A stretch of DNA of 64,000 nucleotides from Microbacterium soli (lineage in GTDB: Bacteria > Actinomycetota > Actinomycetes > Actinomycetales > Microbacteriaceae): contig NZ_BAABCP010000001.1 of the NCBI RefSeq assembly GCF_039539005.1, positions 2,108,001 to 2,172,000 on the forward strand, read 5' to 3'. Under the pieces are notes generated by a model. That model ran no database searches, had not been told where the DNA came from, and saw nothing but the letters and a program-made list of their open reading frames with translations. Made by a program: the position numbers and the translations under genes. Positions 6,990-14,510 of this stretch are shown piece after piece; position 1 is the stretch's first letter, and every line of letters starts with the position of its first letter.

Positions 6990-7561
6990 TTGGACACCTC
7001 CTCGACGAACTGCTCGAACGCGGCCTTACCGACGATGATGTCGGCGGCGAGCGTGTTGAGGTCGTCGAGGTTGTCGGGCGTGAACTCCATCTCGAACATG
7101 TCGGTCCAGTTGATGTAGGTGCGGGCCTTCGCGTCGGGATGCTCGTCGAGAACGAAGTCGAAGCGGACCGCGCCCCGGACGAACTCCTTAGTGTGCGTCT
7201 CTGTGCCGAAAACCCGGTCGTGCATGTTCTCGCACCAGTCGTACGGGCAGGAGTGCCCAGCGCACTTGAACAACTGGCCACGGGGGCCGAAACCGGCGGG
7301 GATCATCGGCAAGGCGTGGTTACCGCAGCGGATGCATGCGAGGCCGTCGAGCTGCTTGTCGGTCAGGTCCTCGACCTCGGCATGCTGCGACACCAGTTCA
7401 CGCTTGGCACGCCAGAGCCGTGCAAGCAGCCCAATCAGGTCACTCGGATCGACTGCCAGGGTGTCGGCACAGTCGAGGACGTCTTCAAGGGTCGGACCCT
7501 CACTGGTGGCGGTGACGACATTGCCCTCGATTTCCACGGGGGTGTTGGTAACATCAGACAT
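6986..7561 (-). CDS. Zinc-finger-containing hypothetical protein, 191 aa
   Basis: The central part has a CxxC pair (CIRCGNH) and a second cysteine cluster (CAGHSCPYDWC), probably a zinc site. The C-terminal half is acidic with Asp/Leu repeats (DNLDDLNTLAADII). I prefer the ATG at 7561 because AAGGAGAAGG lies ideally upstream. The alternative start at 7657 has an ATGA overlap with the excisionase gene and would add 32 low-complexity residues with weaker GC3. The function is unknown; early position in the operon suggests an early gene. Confidence 0.6.
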   Translation of the reverse strand: MSDVTNTPVEIEGNVVTATSEGPTLEDVLDCADTLAVDPSDLIGLLARLWRAKRELVSQHAEVEDLTDKQLDGLACIRCGNHALPMIPAGFGPRGQLFKCAGHSCPYDWCENMHDRVFGTETHTKEFVRGAVRFDFVLDEHPDAKARTYINWTDMFEMEFTPDNLDDLNTLAADIIVGKAAFEQFVEEVSK

Positions 7562-7653
7562 AGATCCTTCTCCTTCTCGAGTGTTGGTGTTGCGGTCTTC
7601 GGCTCCTGGCATTGCGGCTGCAACCGCGTCAGGAGCCATTTCCTTGTTGGGGG

Positions 7654-7857
7654 TCATGCTGCGTCCCCGCCGAGCGAGTCGATCCACGCGATGACGTTGT
7701 CGCGCTTGTAGCGGACCGCGCCACCGAGGCGGACGAACTTGGGTCCCTTCCCTTCAGCTGCCCATCGGGCGAGTGTCGGAATGGACGTCTGGGTGTACTC
7801 CGCGACCTGGCGCCGAGTGGCGAGATCCGGGAGTTCCCCGAATGCGGTGCGTGTCAT
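7654..7857 (-). CDS. AlpA/excisionase-like helix-turn-helix protein
   Basis: 67 aa with the MerR-like HTH_17 layout: LATRRQVAEYTQTSIPTLARWAAEG, then FVRLGGAVRYKRDNVIAWIDSL. This is the usual form of AlpA/Xis proteins that bend DNA for excision or switch on early genes of integrated elements. The start at 7857 has AAGGG 10 bp upstream; ATG 7872 is possible. It is the first gene of the leftward operon, transcribed away from the XRE repressor across a palindromic operator. Confidence 0.8.
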   Translation of the reverse strand: MTRTAFGELPDLATRRQVAEYTQTSIPTLARWAAEGKGPKFVRLGGAVRYKRDNVIAWIDSLGGDAA

Positions 7858-7901
7858 TGCTAATCCCTTCATAAGATCTTTCGTGGTGGACTGCGATTAA
7901 T

Positions 7902-7923
7902 CTGATAGTACACGACATATCAG
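7902..7923. promoter_or_regulatory. Palindromic operator CTGATA-N10-TATCAG
   Basis: A 6-bp inverted repeat centred between the divergent excisionase and XRE repressor genes. The position is that of a genetic switch where the repressor controls both promoters. Binding is inferred. Confidence 0.6.
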
Positions 7924-7966
7924 GAATGTCTAGCGGGGATTGGAAATTTCTTATACGGTGGCTCTG

Positions 7967-8536
7967 ATGGATGACTACGAGGAACTGATCGGTGCGAACA
8001 TCCGACGCCTGCGTGAGGCCAGTGGGCTCTCTCAGGCTGCGCTCGCGAAACTGATGAACGAGCGCGGATGGACCAAATGGTCGCAACCCACTGTTGCTGC
8101 GATCGAGAAGGGTGAGCGGTCGCTGAAGTTTGCTGAAGCGATGACATTGGTGAACACAGAGATATTTGATGTTCCGCGCGTCGAAGAGTTGCTACGAGTG
8201 CCGCGCGTGGACATCTGGTGGGCGACGATGGCGAACCTTGCAACGTCTGTAGATGCCGTCAAGGGTGCGGTTCGGGACTTTTGGAGTGCACAGCTGCGAG
8301 CGGCCCGGGCCTCAGACGAGCTCTTGGCTGCCGGGGAAGAGATTCCCGAGCCGGACGAGATGTGGTTGGCGGGATGCGACATCGCGGAGATCATCGCGGA
8401 GCTTGACATACGTCTCGGGTGGGAGCTGTCCCGGGGGATACACGAAACCGCGCTGATCGAAGGTCCCCTTCGTCCGCACCTTAGGAGCGATCTCGGAAAG
8501 CGCCAAGATGGCACGCCCGCGGACTCCGCTGAGTAG
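7967..8536 (+). CDS. XRE-family repressor
   Basis: 189 aa. The N-terminal HTH (GANIRRLREASGLSQAALAKLM...TVAAIEKGERS, residues about 8-55) is of the Cro/CI class. The remainder is a helical C-terminal domain with no protease motif, so it is not a self-cleaving LexA-like repressor. I choose ATG 7967 over an upstream TTG because it begins directly at the HTH and a TATACG hexamer lies 9 nt before it. It probably represses the divergent operon. Its end overlaps the integrase start by 29 bp, so both are likely co-expressed. Confidence 0.75.
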   Translation: MDDYEELIGANIRRLREASGLSQAALAKLMNERGWTKWSQPTVAAIEKGERSLKFAEAMTLVNTEIFDVPRVEELLRVPRVDIWWATMANLATSVDAVKGAVRDFWSAQLRAARASDELLAAGEEIPEPDEMWLAGCDIAEIIAELDIRLGWELSRGIHETALIEGPLRPHLRSDLGKRQDGTPADSAE

Positions 8537-9614
8537 CTACGGCCGGATCTCGACGGTCGAGGTCGAGCCGGGGAAGTGGCGCGCCCGCACCCGCTACCGC
8601 TTCCCGTCGGGTAACCTGCGCCAGGTAGAAAGGTTCGCCCCGTCGCGGGCGAAGGCGGAGATGGCGCTCAAGAAGGCGCTGACGACGCTGCAGGAGAGCT
8701 CGCAGTCGGATGTGAAGCGCGAGACCCGGATGAAGGATCTCGGGGTGAAGTTCCTCGCATCGAAAGCGAACCGTGCTCCGCGGACGGTCGACGGATACCG
8801 AGACCTCATCCAGCGGGTGATCGACCCGAAGATTGGGCAGCTCGCAATCTCGGAGATCACGACGGAGCGGCTGCAGCGCTTCCTGAACGGCGTCATCGAG
8901 GAGCACGGGACCGGCACGGCGAAGAACACCCGGGCCGTCCTGTCGGGCATCATGGGCCTCGCTGTCCGCAACGACGCACTCGAACGCAACCCGGTGCGGG
9001 ACCTCGCCCAGATCGAGGGCAAGCGTGTCGGTGCGAAGGCGATCCCGCTCGCCGACCTCCCCGGCATCCTCGAAGCCGTGCGCGGCGACAAACAGTTGAA
9101 GGCGCAGGGCATGGTCGACCTGATCGAGTTCATCGCCGGGACGGGTGTCCGTATCAGCGAGGCGATCAGCATCGACGGGGGAGACGTGACGATCGTCGCG
9201 CCCGGGGGAGTTCCCACTATTGGCGCTGTCGTGACCGTGCGGAAATCGAAGACCGACGCCGGCGTCAGGCGGCTCACCGTGCCCGTGGGTGTCGCCGTGA
9301 TGCTCGCCGGTCGACCTCTCGGCGACGGGCCGCTGTTCCCGACGCCGCTCGGCAAGAGGCGTGACCGGACGAACACGTCTGCGGACTGGCAGGCGGCGCG
9401 GGAACGGCTCGGGCTCGCCGACTATACGTTCCACTCATTCAGGAAGACCGTGGCGACGGCCCTCGACCAGGCAGGGCTATCGGCCCGTGACGTCGCCGAA
9501 TACCTCGGCCATGCCGACCCGCACGTCACGATGCGGACGTACATGTCGAAGGCTGTTGGCGGCAGCAGGGCTGCGGACGCTCTAGACTCGTTCATGCACG
9601 TTCGGCACGATTGA
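8508..9614 (+). CDS. Tyrosine recombinase (integrase)
   Basis: 368 aa, the usual size. The N-terminal arm-binding domain is at about 1-60, the core-binding SAM-like domain at about 75-165, and the catalytic domain thereafter. All six catalytic residues are visible: R215 (GVRISEA), K248 (RKSKTDAG), H309 and R312 (HSFRKT), H335 (LGHAD) and nucleophile Y345 (RTYMSK). It inserts and, with the AlpA-like protein, excises the element at the tRNA-Thr anticodon region. The stop lies inside the right arm-type repeat, 70 bp before the 44-bp core. Confidence 0.95.
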   Translation: MARPRTPLSSYGRISTVEVEPGKWRARTRYRFPSGNLRQVERFAPSRAKAEMALKKALTTLQESSQSDVKRETRMKDLGVKFLASKANRAPRTVDGYRDLIQRVIDPKIGQLAISEITTERLQRFLNGVIEEHGTGTAKNTRAVLSGIMGLAVRNDALERNPVRDLAQIEGKRVGAKAIPLADLPGILEAVRGDKQLKAQGMVDLIEFIAGTGVRISEAISIDGGDVTIVAPGGVPTIGAVVTVRKSKTDAGVRRLTVPVGVAVMLAGRPLGDGPLFPTPLGKRRDRTNTSADWQAARERLGLADYTFHSFRKTVATALDQAGLSARDVAEYLGHADPHVTMRTYMSKAVGGSRAADALDSFMHVRHD

Positions 9615-9636
9615 ATGTGCGGGGTTTGTGCGGGAT
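9611..9636 (+). repeat. Arm-type integrase site, right copy
   Basis: TTGAAT-N-TGCGGGGT-N3-TGCGGGAT, matching 642-667 at 22 of 26 positions and in the same orientation. It overlaps the integrase stop codon. Confidence 0.6.
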
Positions 9637-9690
9637 CGGGTACCACCTGAGAGCGCTAGATCCTCAGAAATCCGCGTGATTACGCGGTTC

Positions 9691-9763
9691 GCCGACTTAG
9701 CTCAGCTGGTAGAGCACCTGTCTTGTAAACAGGCGGTCGCGGGTTCGAGTCCCGCAGTCGGCT
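9691..9763 (+). tRNA. tRNA-Thr(TGT)
   Basis: Acceptor GCCGACT pairs with AGTCGGC; anticodon stem CCTGT/ACAGG with loop CTTGTAA gives anticodon TGT; the T arm has GGTTCGAGTCC. CCA is not encoded. The 5' half up to the anticodon loop comes from the element and the 3' half from the host, so upstream control now lies in element DNA. Confidence 0.95.
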
Positions 9764-9907
9764 CGACAGGGCCGTCCGGCCTCCGACAGCAGCTCCGCGT
9801 CGGTGAACCGGGGATCAAGCCCATGGCTCGCGCACAGGGGCGCAGAACAGCGACCCGCGCCGAGGGAGGTCAGCCCCTCGTGGCGGCCCCGCTTCGCGGC
9901 ATCCGCA

Positions 9908-10444
9908 TCAGCCGGGCATCCGCGTCAGGAGACCATCGGCGTCGACGCTCCGGCGACGCCCGGCCTGCCTGCCCTCGGGTCGGCCGCCGACGTACAGCCA
10001 GCCCAGCAGCTCCTCGTCCTCGCCGAGCCCGTGCGCCCTGGCGACGGGTTCGCTGCGCGTGTACCAGCCGGTGCGCCACATCACGCCCCAGCCGGCCTCG
10101 TCCAGCAGCAGGCTCAGCGCGTGCCCGACGCCGGCGGCCACCGCCTGCTGCTCCCAGCGCGGCACCTTCGCGCTCGGGCGGTACGACGCCACGATCGCGA
10201 CCAGCAGGGGAGCGCGCAACGGCTTCGTCGACGGCTCATCATCGCCGCCCGCCTCCGCGATCGCGGCTCCCAGCACTCGTCTGTCGTCACCGCGCAGCTC
10301 GATCAACCGCCACGGCCGCAACGACGAGTGGTCGGCGACACGGCCCGCCGCCTCGATGAGGGTCAGCAGCTGCTCACGGGTCGGGGCCGCGTCGGCGACC
10401 TTCGACCAGGAGGTGCGCCGCCGCATCGCCTCGAGTGCGGTCAC
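9908..10444 (-). CDS. Nitroreductase-family protein
   Basis: 178 aa from a GTG that overlaps the msrB stop (GTGA). The N-terminal 'AMRRRTSWSKVADAAPTREQLLTLIEAAGRVADHSSLRPWRLI' has the nitroreductase FMN-binding pattern (R-R-x-S, then P-x-x-x-N/R-x-x-P-W-R). The C-terminal part has the GVGHALSLLLDEAGWGVMW helix. Members are FMN-dependent NAD(P)H oxidoreductases. Coupling with a methionine sulfoxide reductase suggests a redox or oxidative-stress setting; the substrate is unknown. Confidence 0.8.
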   Translation of the reverse strand: MTALEAMRRRTSWSKVADAAPTREQLLTLIEAAGRVADHSSLRPWRLIELRGDDRRVLGAAIAEAGGDDEPSTKPLRAPLLVAIVASYRPSAKVPRWEQQAVAAGVGHALSLLLDEAGWGVMWRTGWYTRSEPVARAHGLGEDEELLGWLYVGGRPEGRQAGRRRSVDADGLLTRMPG

Positions 10445-10845
10445 GAACCCTCGGGAGTGAAGGTCAACGCGAGGGAGTTCATGCAGTACCGGTCTCCGGT
10501 GGGCGTGCCGAACCCGTCCGGGAAGACATGACCCAGGTGCGATCCGCAGCTCGCGCAGCGCACCTCGGTGCGCACCATCCCCAGCGAGCGGTCCTCGATG
10601 AGAGTGACGGCCTCCGGCCGCACCGACTCGTAGAAGCTCGGCCACCCGCATCCGGACTCGAACTTGGTCCCGCTGTGGAACAGCTCCGCGCCGCAGGCAC
10701 CGCAATGGTACAGGCCGTCGCGCTTCTCATCCAGCAGCTCGCCCGTCCACGGTCGTTCGGTGGCGGCGTTGCGCAGCACGGCATACTCTTCTTCGCCGAG
10801 CTGTTCGCGCCACTCGGCCTCGGTCTTGTTCACGCTGTACGACAT
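10441..10845 (-). CDS. msrB: Peptide-methionine (R)-S-oxide reductase MsrB
   Basis: 134 aa, full length. It reduces methionine-R-sulfoxide in proteins. Zinc ligands C48/C51 (CGAC) and C97/C100 (CASC) are visible, and the catalytic cysteine is C121 in RYCMNS. The GCGWPSF motif of the family is present. ATG 10845 has GGAGG close upstream; the longer frame is unsupported. It forms a two-gene operon with the nitroreductase. Confidence 0.95.
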   Translation of the reverse strand: MSYSVNKTEAEWREQLGEEEYAVLRNAATERPWTGELLDEKRDGLYHCGACGAELFHSGTKFESGCGWPSFYESVRPEAVTLIEDRSLGMVRTEVRCASCGSHLGHVFPDGFGTPTGDRYCMNSLALTFTPEGS

Positions 10846-10895
10846 GCCTCCATTCTTCCCTGTTCCCGACCGGCCGGGGTCATGAGAATGGAGGC

Positions 10896-11876
10896 ATGAC
10901 GGATGCCGTGCGCGATCGCTACGACGCCTTCGCCCGACGGGAGGCGCCCGGGCGCAGCGAGGTGTACCGCGAGTGGGCGGCGGGTGTCGCGGCGGATGCG
11001 GGGATGCGTGCCGTGCTGGCACGGATCTGTCCGCAGCACAGGCAGCCTCCGCTGGTGTTCGCGGTTACTCGTCTGCTGGGCGCACCGGTCGAGGGCTACC
11101 GCGCCTGGCGCGCGTTCGTGATGACGCACCCCGACGAGATCGTCGCCGAATGCGAGCGCCGGACCGTGCAGACCAACGAACCGCTGCGACTGGCCGCACT
11201 GCTCCCCGCGCTCAGTCTGATCGACGGTCCGATAGCGCTGCTCGAGCTCGGTGCCGCCGCGGGGTTCTGCCTGTACCCCGACCGCTTCTCCTACCGACTC
11301 ATCGGCGCGGACGGCGCGGAACGGCTGCGTCTGGACCCGAAGGAGGCGCCCTCGGGCACGGTGCTGACCAGTGTCGTGCGCGGCGAGCTGCCGCGGCTGC
11401 GGATGCCGGAGATCGTCTGGCGCGCCGGCATCGACCTCGCCCCCGTCGACGTGCGCACCCCGGAGGGCCGGGCCTGGATGACGGCGCTGATCTGGCCGGG
11501 GGAGCACGAGCGCGCCGCACGCATCGCCGCGGCGACGGACATCGTCGTGGCGGACCCACCGCTGCTCGTCGCGGGGGACGCCGCGGAGAAGCTGGACGAG
11601 CTGGTGGCATCCGCCCCACCGAGGGCCACCCTCGTCATCACCACGCCGGGGATGCTCGTGTACCTGCCGCGTGAAGCGCGCGCGGCGCTCATGCGCAGCA
11701 TCCGTCGCACCCGCGCCCGCTGGATCACCATCGACCCGGCGCGTCTGCACGACGGGTGGGACGCGGCCGCGGAGGACGGCTTCGTGCTCGGTGTGGACGG
11801 TGCGGCGGTCGCGGATGCCGATCCGCTCGGGCGCTGGTGGGAGTGGCGCACCGGCGGCGACCCGTCCGCCGCGTAG
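10896..11876 (+). CDS. DUF2332 family protein
   Basis: 326 aa. It shows the pattern of the actinobacterial DUF2332 family: an N-terminal helical part (REAPGRSEVYREWAAGVAAD, ICPQHRQPPLVFAVTRLLG), a central NEPLRLAALLPAL...LLELGAAAGFCLYPDRFSY segment resembling a methyltransferase glycine loop, and a C-terminal WWEWRTGG. The biochemical role of the family is not established; the E-x-G-x-A-A-G loop suggests a Rossmann-type fold. It is divergent from msrB with about 50 bp between them. Confidence 0.85.
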   Translation: MTDAVRDRYDAFARREAPGRSEVYREWAAGVAADAGMRAVLARICPQHRQPPLVFAVTRLLGAPVEGYRAWRAFVMTHPDEIVAECERRTVQTNEPLRLAALLPALSLIDGPIALLELGAAAGFCLYPDRFSYRLIGADGAERLRLDPKEAPSGTVLTSVVRGELPRLRMPEIVWRAGIDLAPVDVRTPEGRAWMTALIWPGEHERAARIAAATDIVVADPPLLVAGDAAEKLDELVASAPPRATLVITTPGMLVYLPREARAALMRSIRRTRARWITIDPARLHDGWDAAAEDGFVLGVDGAAVADADPLGRWWEWRTGGDPSAA

Positions 11877-11885
11877 CCTGGCCCC

Positions 11886-12143
11886 ATGCTTGGTGAACTC
11901 TCCGATCGCGATCGGGCGATCCTCGCGCTGGAGGCGGCATGGCCGCGGCACGGCGGGATGAAGGAGGAGACCATCCGCGCGCAGCTGGGAATGAGCCCGG
12001 CGCGCTACTACCAGCTGCTGGGGCGTCTCATCGACACGGAGGAGGCCCTTCAGTTCGACCCGCTGCTCGTGCGTCGCCTGCGTCGTCTTCGCGAGGCCCG
12101 GGGCAGGAGCCGTGCGGCCCGGACGCGGGGATTCGTCGGCTGA
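11886..12143 (+). CDS. DUF3263 family helix-turn-helix protein
   Basis: 85 aa. SDRDRAILALEAAWPRHGGMKEETIRAQLGMSPARYYQLLGRLID is the hallmark of DUF3263, a small actinobacterial DNA-binding-like protein. TAGCCT (11874-11879) lies 6 nt before the ATG, pointing to a leaderless mRNA whose promoter overlaps the end of the DUF2332 gene. The function is unknown; the HTH suggests a regulator. Confidence 0.85.
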   Translation: MLGELSDRDRAILALEAAWPRHGGMKEETIRAQLGMSPARYYQLLGRLIDTEEALQFDPLLVRRLRRLREARGRSRAARTRGFVG

Positions 12144-12238
12144 ACCGACCACATCGCCGTCACGGGGCACGGTCGCAGGTGCGCTTCCCCGCGGCGTGCC
12201 GAACGTCGCGCGCTGAACGCGTTCCGGGTGGATGAATC

Positions 12239-12844
12239 TCAGTGCGCGGCGATCAGCGGCAGGAACAGGTCGTCGACGATCGAACGGATGCGCTCCGGCG
12301 GGAGCGGCTTCAGATCCATGAGCAGGTCGTGGCGCACGAGGTCGAAGGGCATGGCGAGCACTGCGGAGGGAACCCGCGCGAGGTCGAGTTCGCCGCGGTC
12401 GTGCGCGCGCTGGTAGATGGTGCGCACGCGAGCGAGCCGTTGCTCTCCGAAGACGCGGTCGCGCACCTGCGCCGGCGTGAGCCCGCCCGTGGTGATCAGA
12501 CCGGTGAACATGGTCGCGGCCGCGATCGCGAAGAAGGTGGAGCCGGATGCCGACATCCCGGTGAGTGCGTCGATGAGGTCGTCGCGCAGTGTGCCGTTGT
12601 CGGGCAGCTCGAAGGTATGGGTGCTGCGGTAGCGCTCGAGAGCGGCCAGCACCAGCTCATCCTTGTTCGCCCAGCGGCGGTACAGCACGGCGACCCCGGT
12701 GTTCGCGCGCGCCGCGATGGATTCCATCGTGAGCCTCGCGAATCCGGTCGCGACGAGCTCATCCCATGCCGCATCCAGCAGTGCGGCTTCAAGCGCGGCG
12801 CCACGCCGGCGCCGGCGTGGCGCCGCGTCCGCAGAATCCGTCAT
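12239..12844 (-). CDS. TetR-family transcriptional regulator
   Basis: 201 aa. The N-terminal TetR HTH is at residues about 15-60 (ALLDAAWDELVATGFARLTMESIAARANTGVAVLYRRWANKDELV); the rest is a helical ligand-binding domain. GGAGGG precedes the ATG. It is divergent from a flavin monooxygenase, and the 86-bp gap holds a perfect TCTCTTAAGAGA palindrome. It most likely represses itself and the monooxygenase until an aromatic ligand binds. Confidence 0.9.
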   Translation of the reverse strand: MTDSADAAPRRRRRGAALEAALLDAAWDELVATGFARLTMESIAARANTGVAVLYRRWANKDELVLAALERYRSTHTFELPDNGTLRDDLIDALTGMSASGSTFFAIAAATMFTGLITTGGLTPAQVRDRVFGEQRLARVRTIYQRAHDRGELDLARVPSAVLAMPFDLVRHDLLMDLKPLPPERIRSIVDDLFLPLIAAH

Positions 12845-12890
12845 CCCTCCAATTTAAGATATGTTTGCTTTTCTTAGCAAGTCGTCTTAC

Positions 12891-12920
12891 TCTCTTAAGA
12901 GAAGTATTCAACTCTTAAGA
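12891..12920. promoter_or_regulatory. Probable TetR operator
   Basis: Perfect palindrome TCTCTTAAGAGA (12891-12902) and a second copy of the core, CTCTTAAGA (12912-12920), 21 bp downstream. Both lie in the AT-rich gap between the divergent TetR gene and the monooxygenase. Assignment to this TetR rests on position. Confidence 0.65.
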
Positions 12921-12930
12921 AGGATATGAA

Positions 12931-14445
12931 ATGACCACTGCTCTGATCGTCGGCGCCGGGCCGACCGGCTTGACCCTCGCCATCGAACTCGCCCGTCGCG
13001 GCGTGTCATTCCGCCTGATCGAGGCAGCAGAAGGGCCGCAGCGCGGCTCCCGCGGCAAGGGCGTCCAGCCGCGCACGATCGAGGTGTTCGAGGATCTCGG
13101 GATCGCCGACCGCGTGATCGCGCACGGCCGCTTCGCGATGCCGATGCGCTCCACCGGACCGGATGGTGCGGTGAAGGTCGGCGGTGGTGAGCCCGCCGAG
13201 CTCAGGAACCGCCCCGACATCCCGTACACGACCAGTCTGACCATCCCGGAGTGGCGCGTCGAAGAGGCGCTGCGCGCTCGGCTCGTCGAACTCGGCGGCG
13301 TGGTCGAGTTCGGCACCGCGCTGACCGCGTTCGAGCAGACGGATGCCGGGGTGACGGCCACGGTCGCCGTGGGCGGCACGACCGAGACCATCACGGCGCA
13401 CTGGCTGGTCGGCGCCGACGGCGGCCACAGCATCGTCCGCAAGCAGTCCGGCATCGCCTTCGTGGGCGAGACGCGTGACGAGATCCGGATGATCGTCGCC
13501 GACATCGCGGTCGATGGGCTCGACCGGGACGCCTGGCACATGTGGCGGCATCCGGAGGGCATGGTGACCCTGTGCCCCCTGCCGTCCACCGAGTTGTTCC
13601 AGTATCAGGCGAGCATCGCTCCCGGGCAGGATCCCGGGCTCGGCCTGGTGAACCTCCAGACCATCCTCGAGCAGCGCACCGGCCGCGGCGACCTCCGGTT
13701 GCACGAGCCGGAGTGGGCGACACTCTGGCGCGCCAATGCGCGCCTCGCCGAGCACTACCGCGACGGTCGCGTCCTCCTCGCCGGTGATGCCGCGCACATC
13801 CACTCACCGGCCGGCGGGCAGGGGATGAACACCGGCATCCAGGACGCCCACAACCTCGGCTGGAAGCTCGCGGCGGTCGCGCGAGGCGCTGCGCCGGAGC
13901 TGCTGGACAGCTACGAGGCCGAGCGTCGGCCGATCGCCGCCGGAGTGCTCGCGGCCTCCGACGCGCGGCTGGCGCGGACGATCGCGCGCGGCGGCATGTC
14001 GACCGGACGCACTGCGGGCACGCTGCAGCTGGATGTCGGCTATCGCGGCTCATGGCTCTCGCGCGACGACCGTGGCGGCGACGCTCTGCTGCGCGCCGGA
14101 GACCGTGCGCCCGACGCCACCGGGCTGCGCGGCGTCGACGGCATGCATCGCCTCTTCGATCTCACCGCCGGCGGCCGGTTCACGCTGCTGAGCTTCGGCC
14201 CGGTCGCGGGGGTCGCCGCGCCGTCCCTCGGACTGGACACGCTGGAGGTCGTGGCAGAGCCCACCCGGATCGGCGAGATCGCTGATGCCGCGGGCCAGCT
14301 CGCCGCTGCGTACGGCGCACGCGAGGGCGCCCTCGTCCTGATCCGTCCCGACGGCCATATCGGCATGATCTCCGACGGCGGCGATCTGCGGATGATCTCC
14401 GACCACCTCGCGGCGATCGACCGAGGGGAGCCATCGGCTCGTTGA
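12931..14445 (+). CDS. FAD-dependent aromatic monooxygenase (PheA/TfdB type)
   Basis: 504 aa. FAD-binding GAGPTG lies at residues 8-13, the DG motif LVGADGGHS near 158, and the GD motif LLAGDAAHIHSPAGGQGMNTG near 282. The C-terminal part resembles the thioredoxin-like domain of the family. Such enzymes hydroxylate aromatics using NAD(P)H and O2, and some inactivate antibiotics such as rifamycins or tetracyclines. AAGGAT precedes the ATG. Divergence from a TetR regulator suggests induction by its substrate; the substrate cannot be read from sequence. Confidence 0.85.
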   Translation: MTTALIVGAGPTGLTLAIELARRGVSFRLIEAAEGPQRGSRGKGVQPRTIEVFEDLGIADRVIAHGRFAMPMRSTGPDGAVKVGGGEPAELRNRPDIPYTTSLTIPEWRVEEALRARLVELGGVVEFGTALTAFEQTDAGVTATVAVGGTTETITAHWLVGADGGHSIVRKQSGIAFVGETRDEIRMIVADIAVDGLDRDAWHMWRHPEGMVTLCPLPSTELFQYQASIAPGQDPGLGLVNLQTILEQRTGRGDLRLHEPEWATLWRANARLAEHYRDGRVLLAGDAAHIHSPAGGQGMNTGIQDAHNLGWKLAAVARGAAPELLDSYEAERRPIAAGVLAASDARLARTIARGGMSTGRTAGTLQLDVGYRGSWLSRDDRGGDALLRAGDRAPDATGLRGVDGMHRLFDLTAGGRFTLLSFGPVAGVAAPSLGLDTLEVVAEPTRIGEIADAAGQLAAAYGAREGALVLIRPDGHIGMISDGGDLRMISDHLAAIDRGEPSAR

Positions 14446-14510
14446 GATCGGCGGTCCTCCCTCGCCTGTCCGTTCGCGATCCGCCGGGGAAGAACGGTTA
14501 GCATCGAGGG

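Larger units (their letters stand above)
496..9728. mobile_element. Integrative element (satellite- or plasmid-like) in tRNA-Thr
   Basis: The element is bounded by a perfect 44-bp direct repeat (496-539 and 9685-9728), so the excised circle would be 9,189 bp. It has a tyrosine integrase next to the intact tRNA, 26-bp arm-type repeats near both ends, an XRE repressor divergent from an AlpA-type excisionase gene, and a leftward operon with a RecA-like replication ATPase, a prim-pol and a TerS-like gene, ending at an intrinsic terminator. I see no large terminase, portal, capsid, tail, holin or lysin gene, and no FtsK/relaxase. That suggests a phage satellite (PICI-like) or a small integrated replicon. 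Boundaries and element nature are well supported; the satellite label is inference. Confidence 0.88.

Noticed and set aside
9764..12143. Extension of the mobile element to the right of tRNA-Thr
   Set aside because: Genes beyond the repeat (nitroreductase, msrB, DUF2332, DUF3263) are typical core actinobacterial genes with host-like GC3, and the 44-bp repeat already closes the element.
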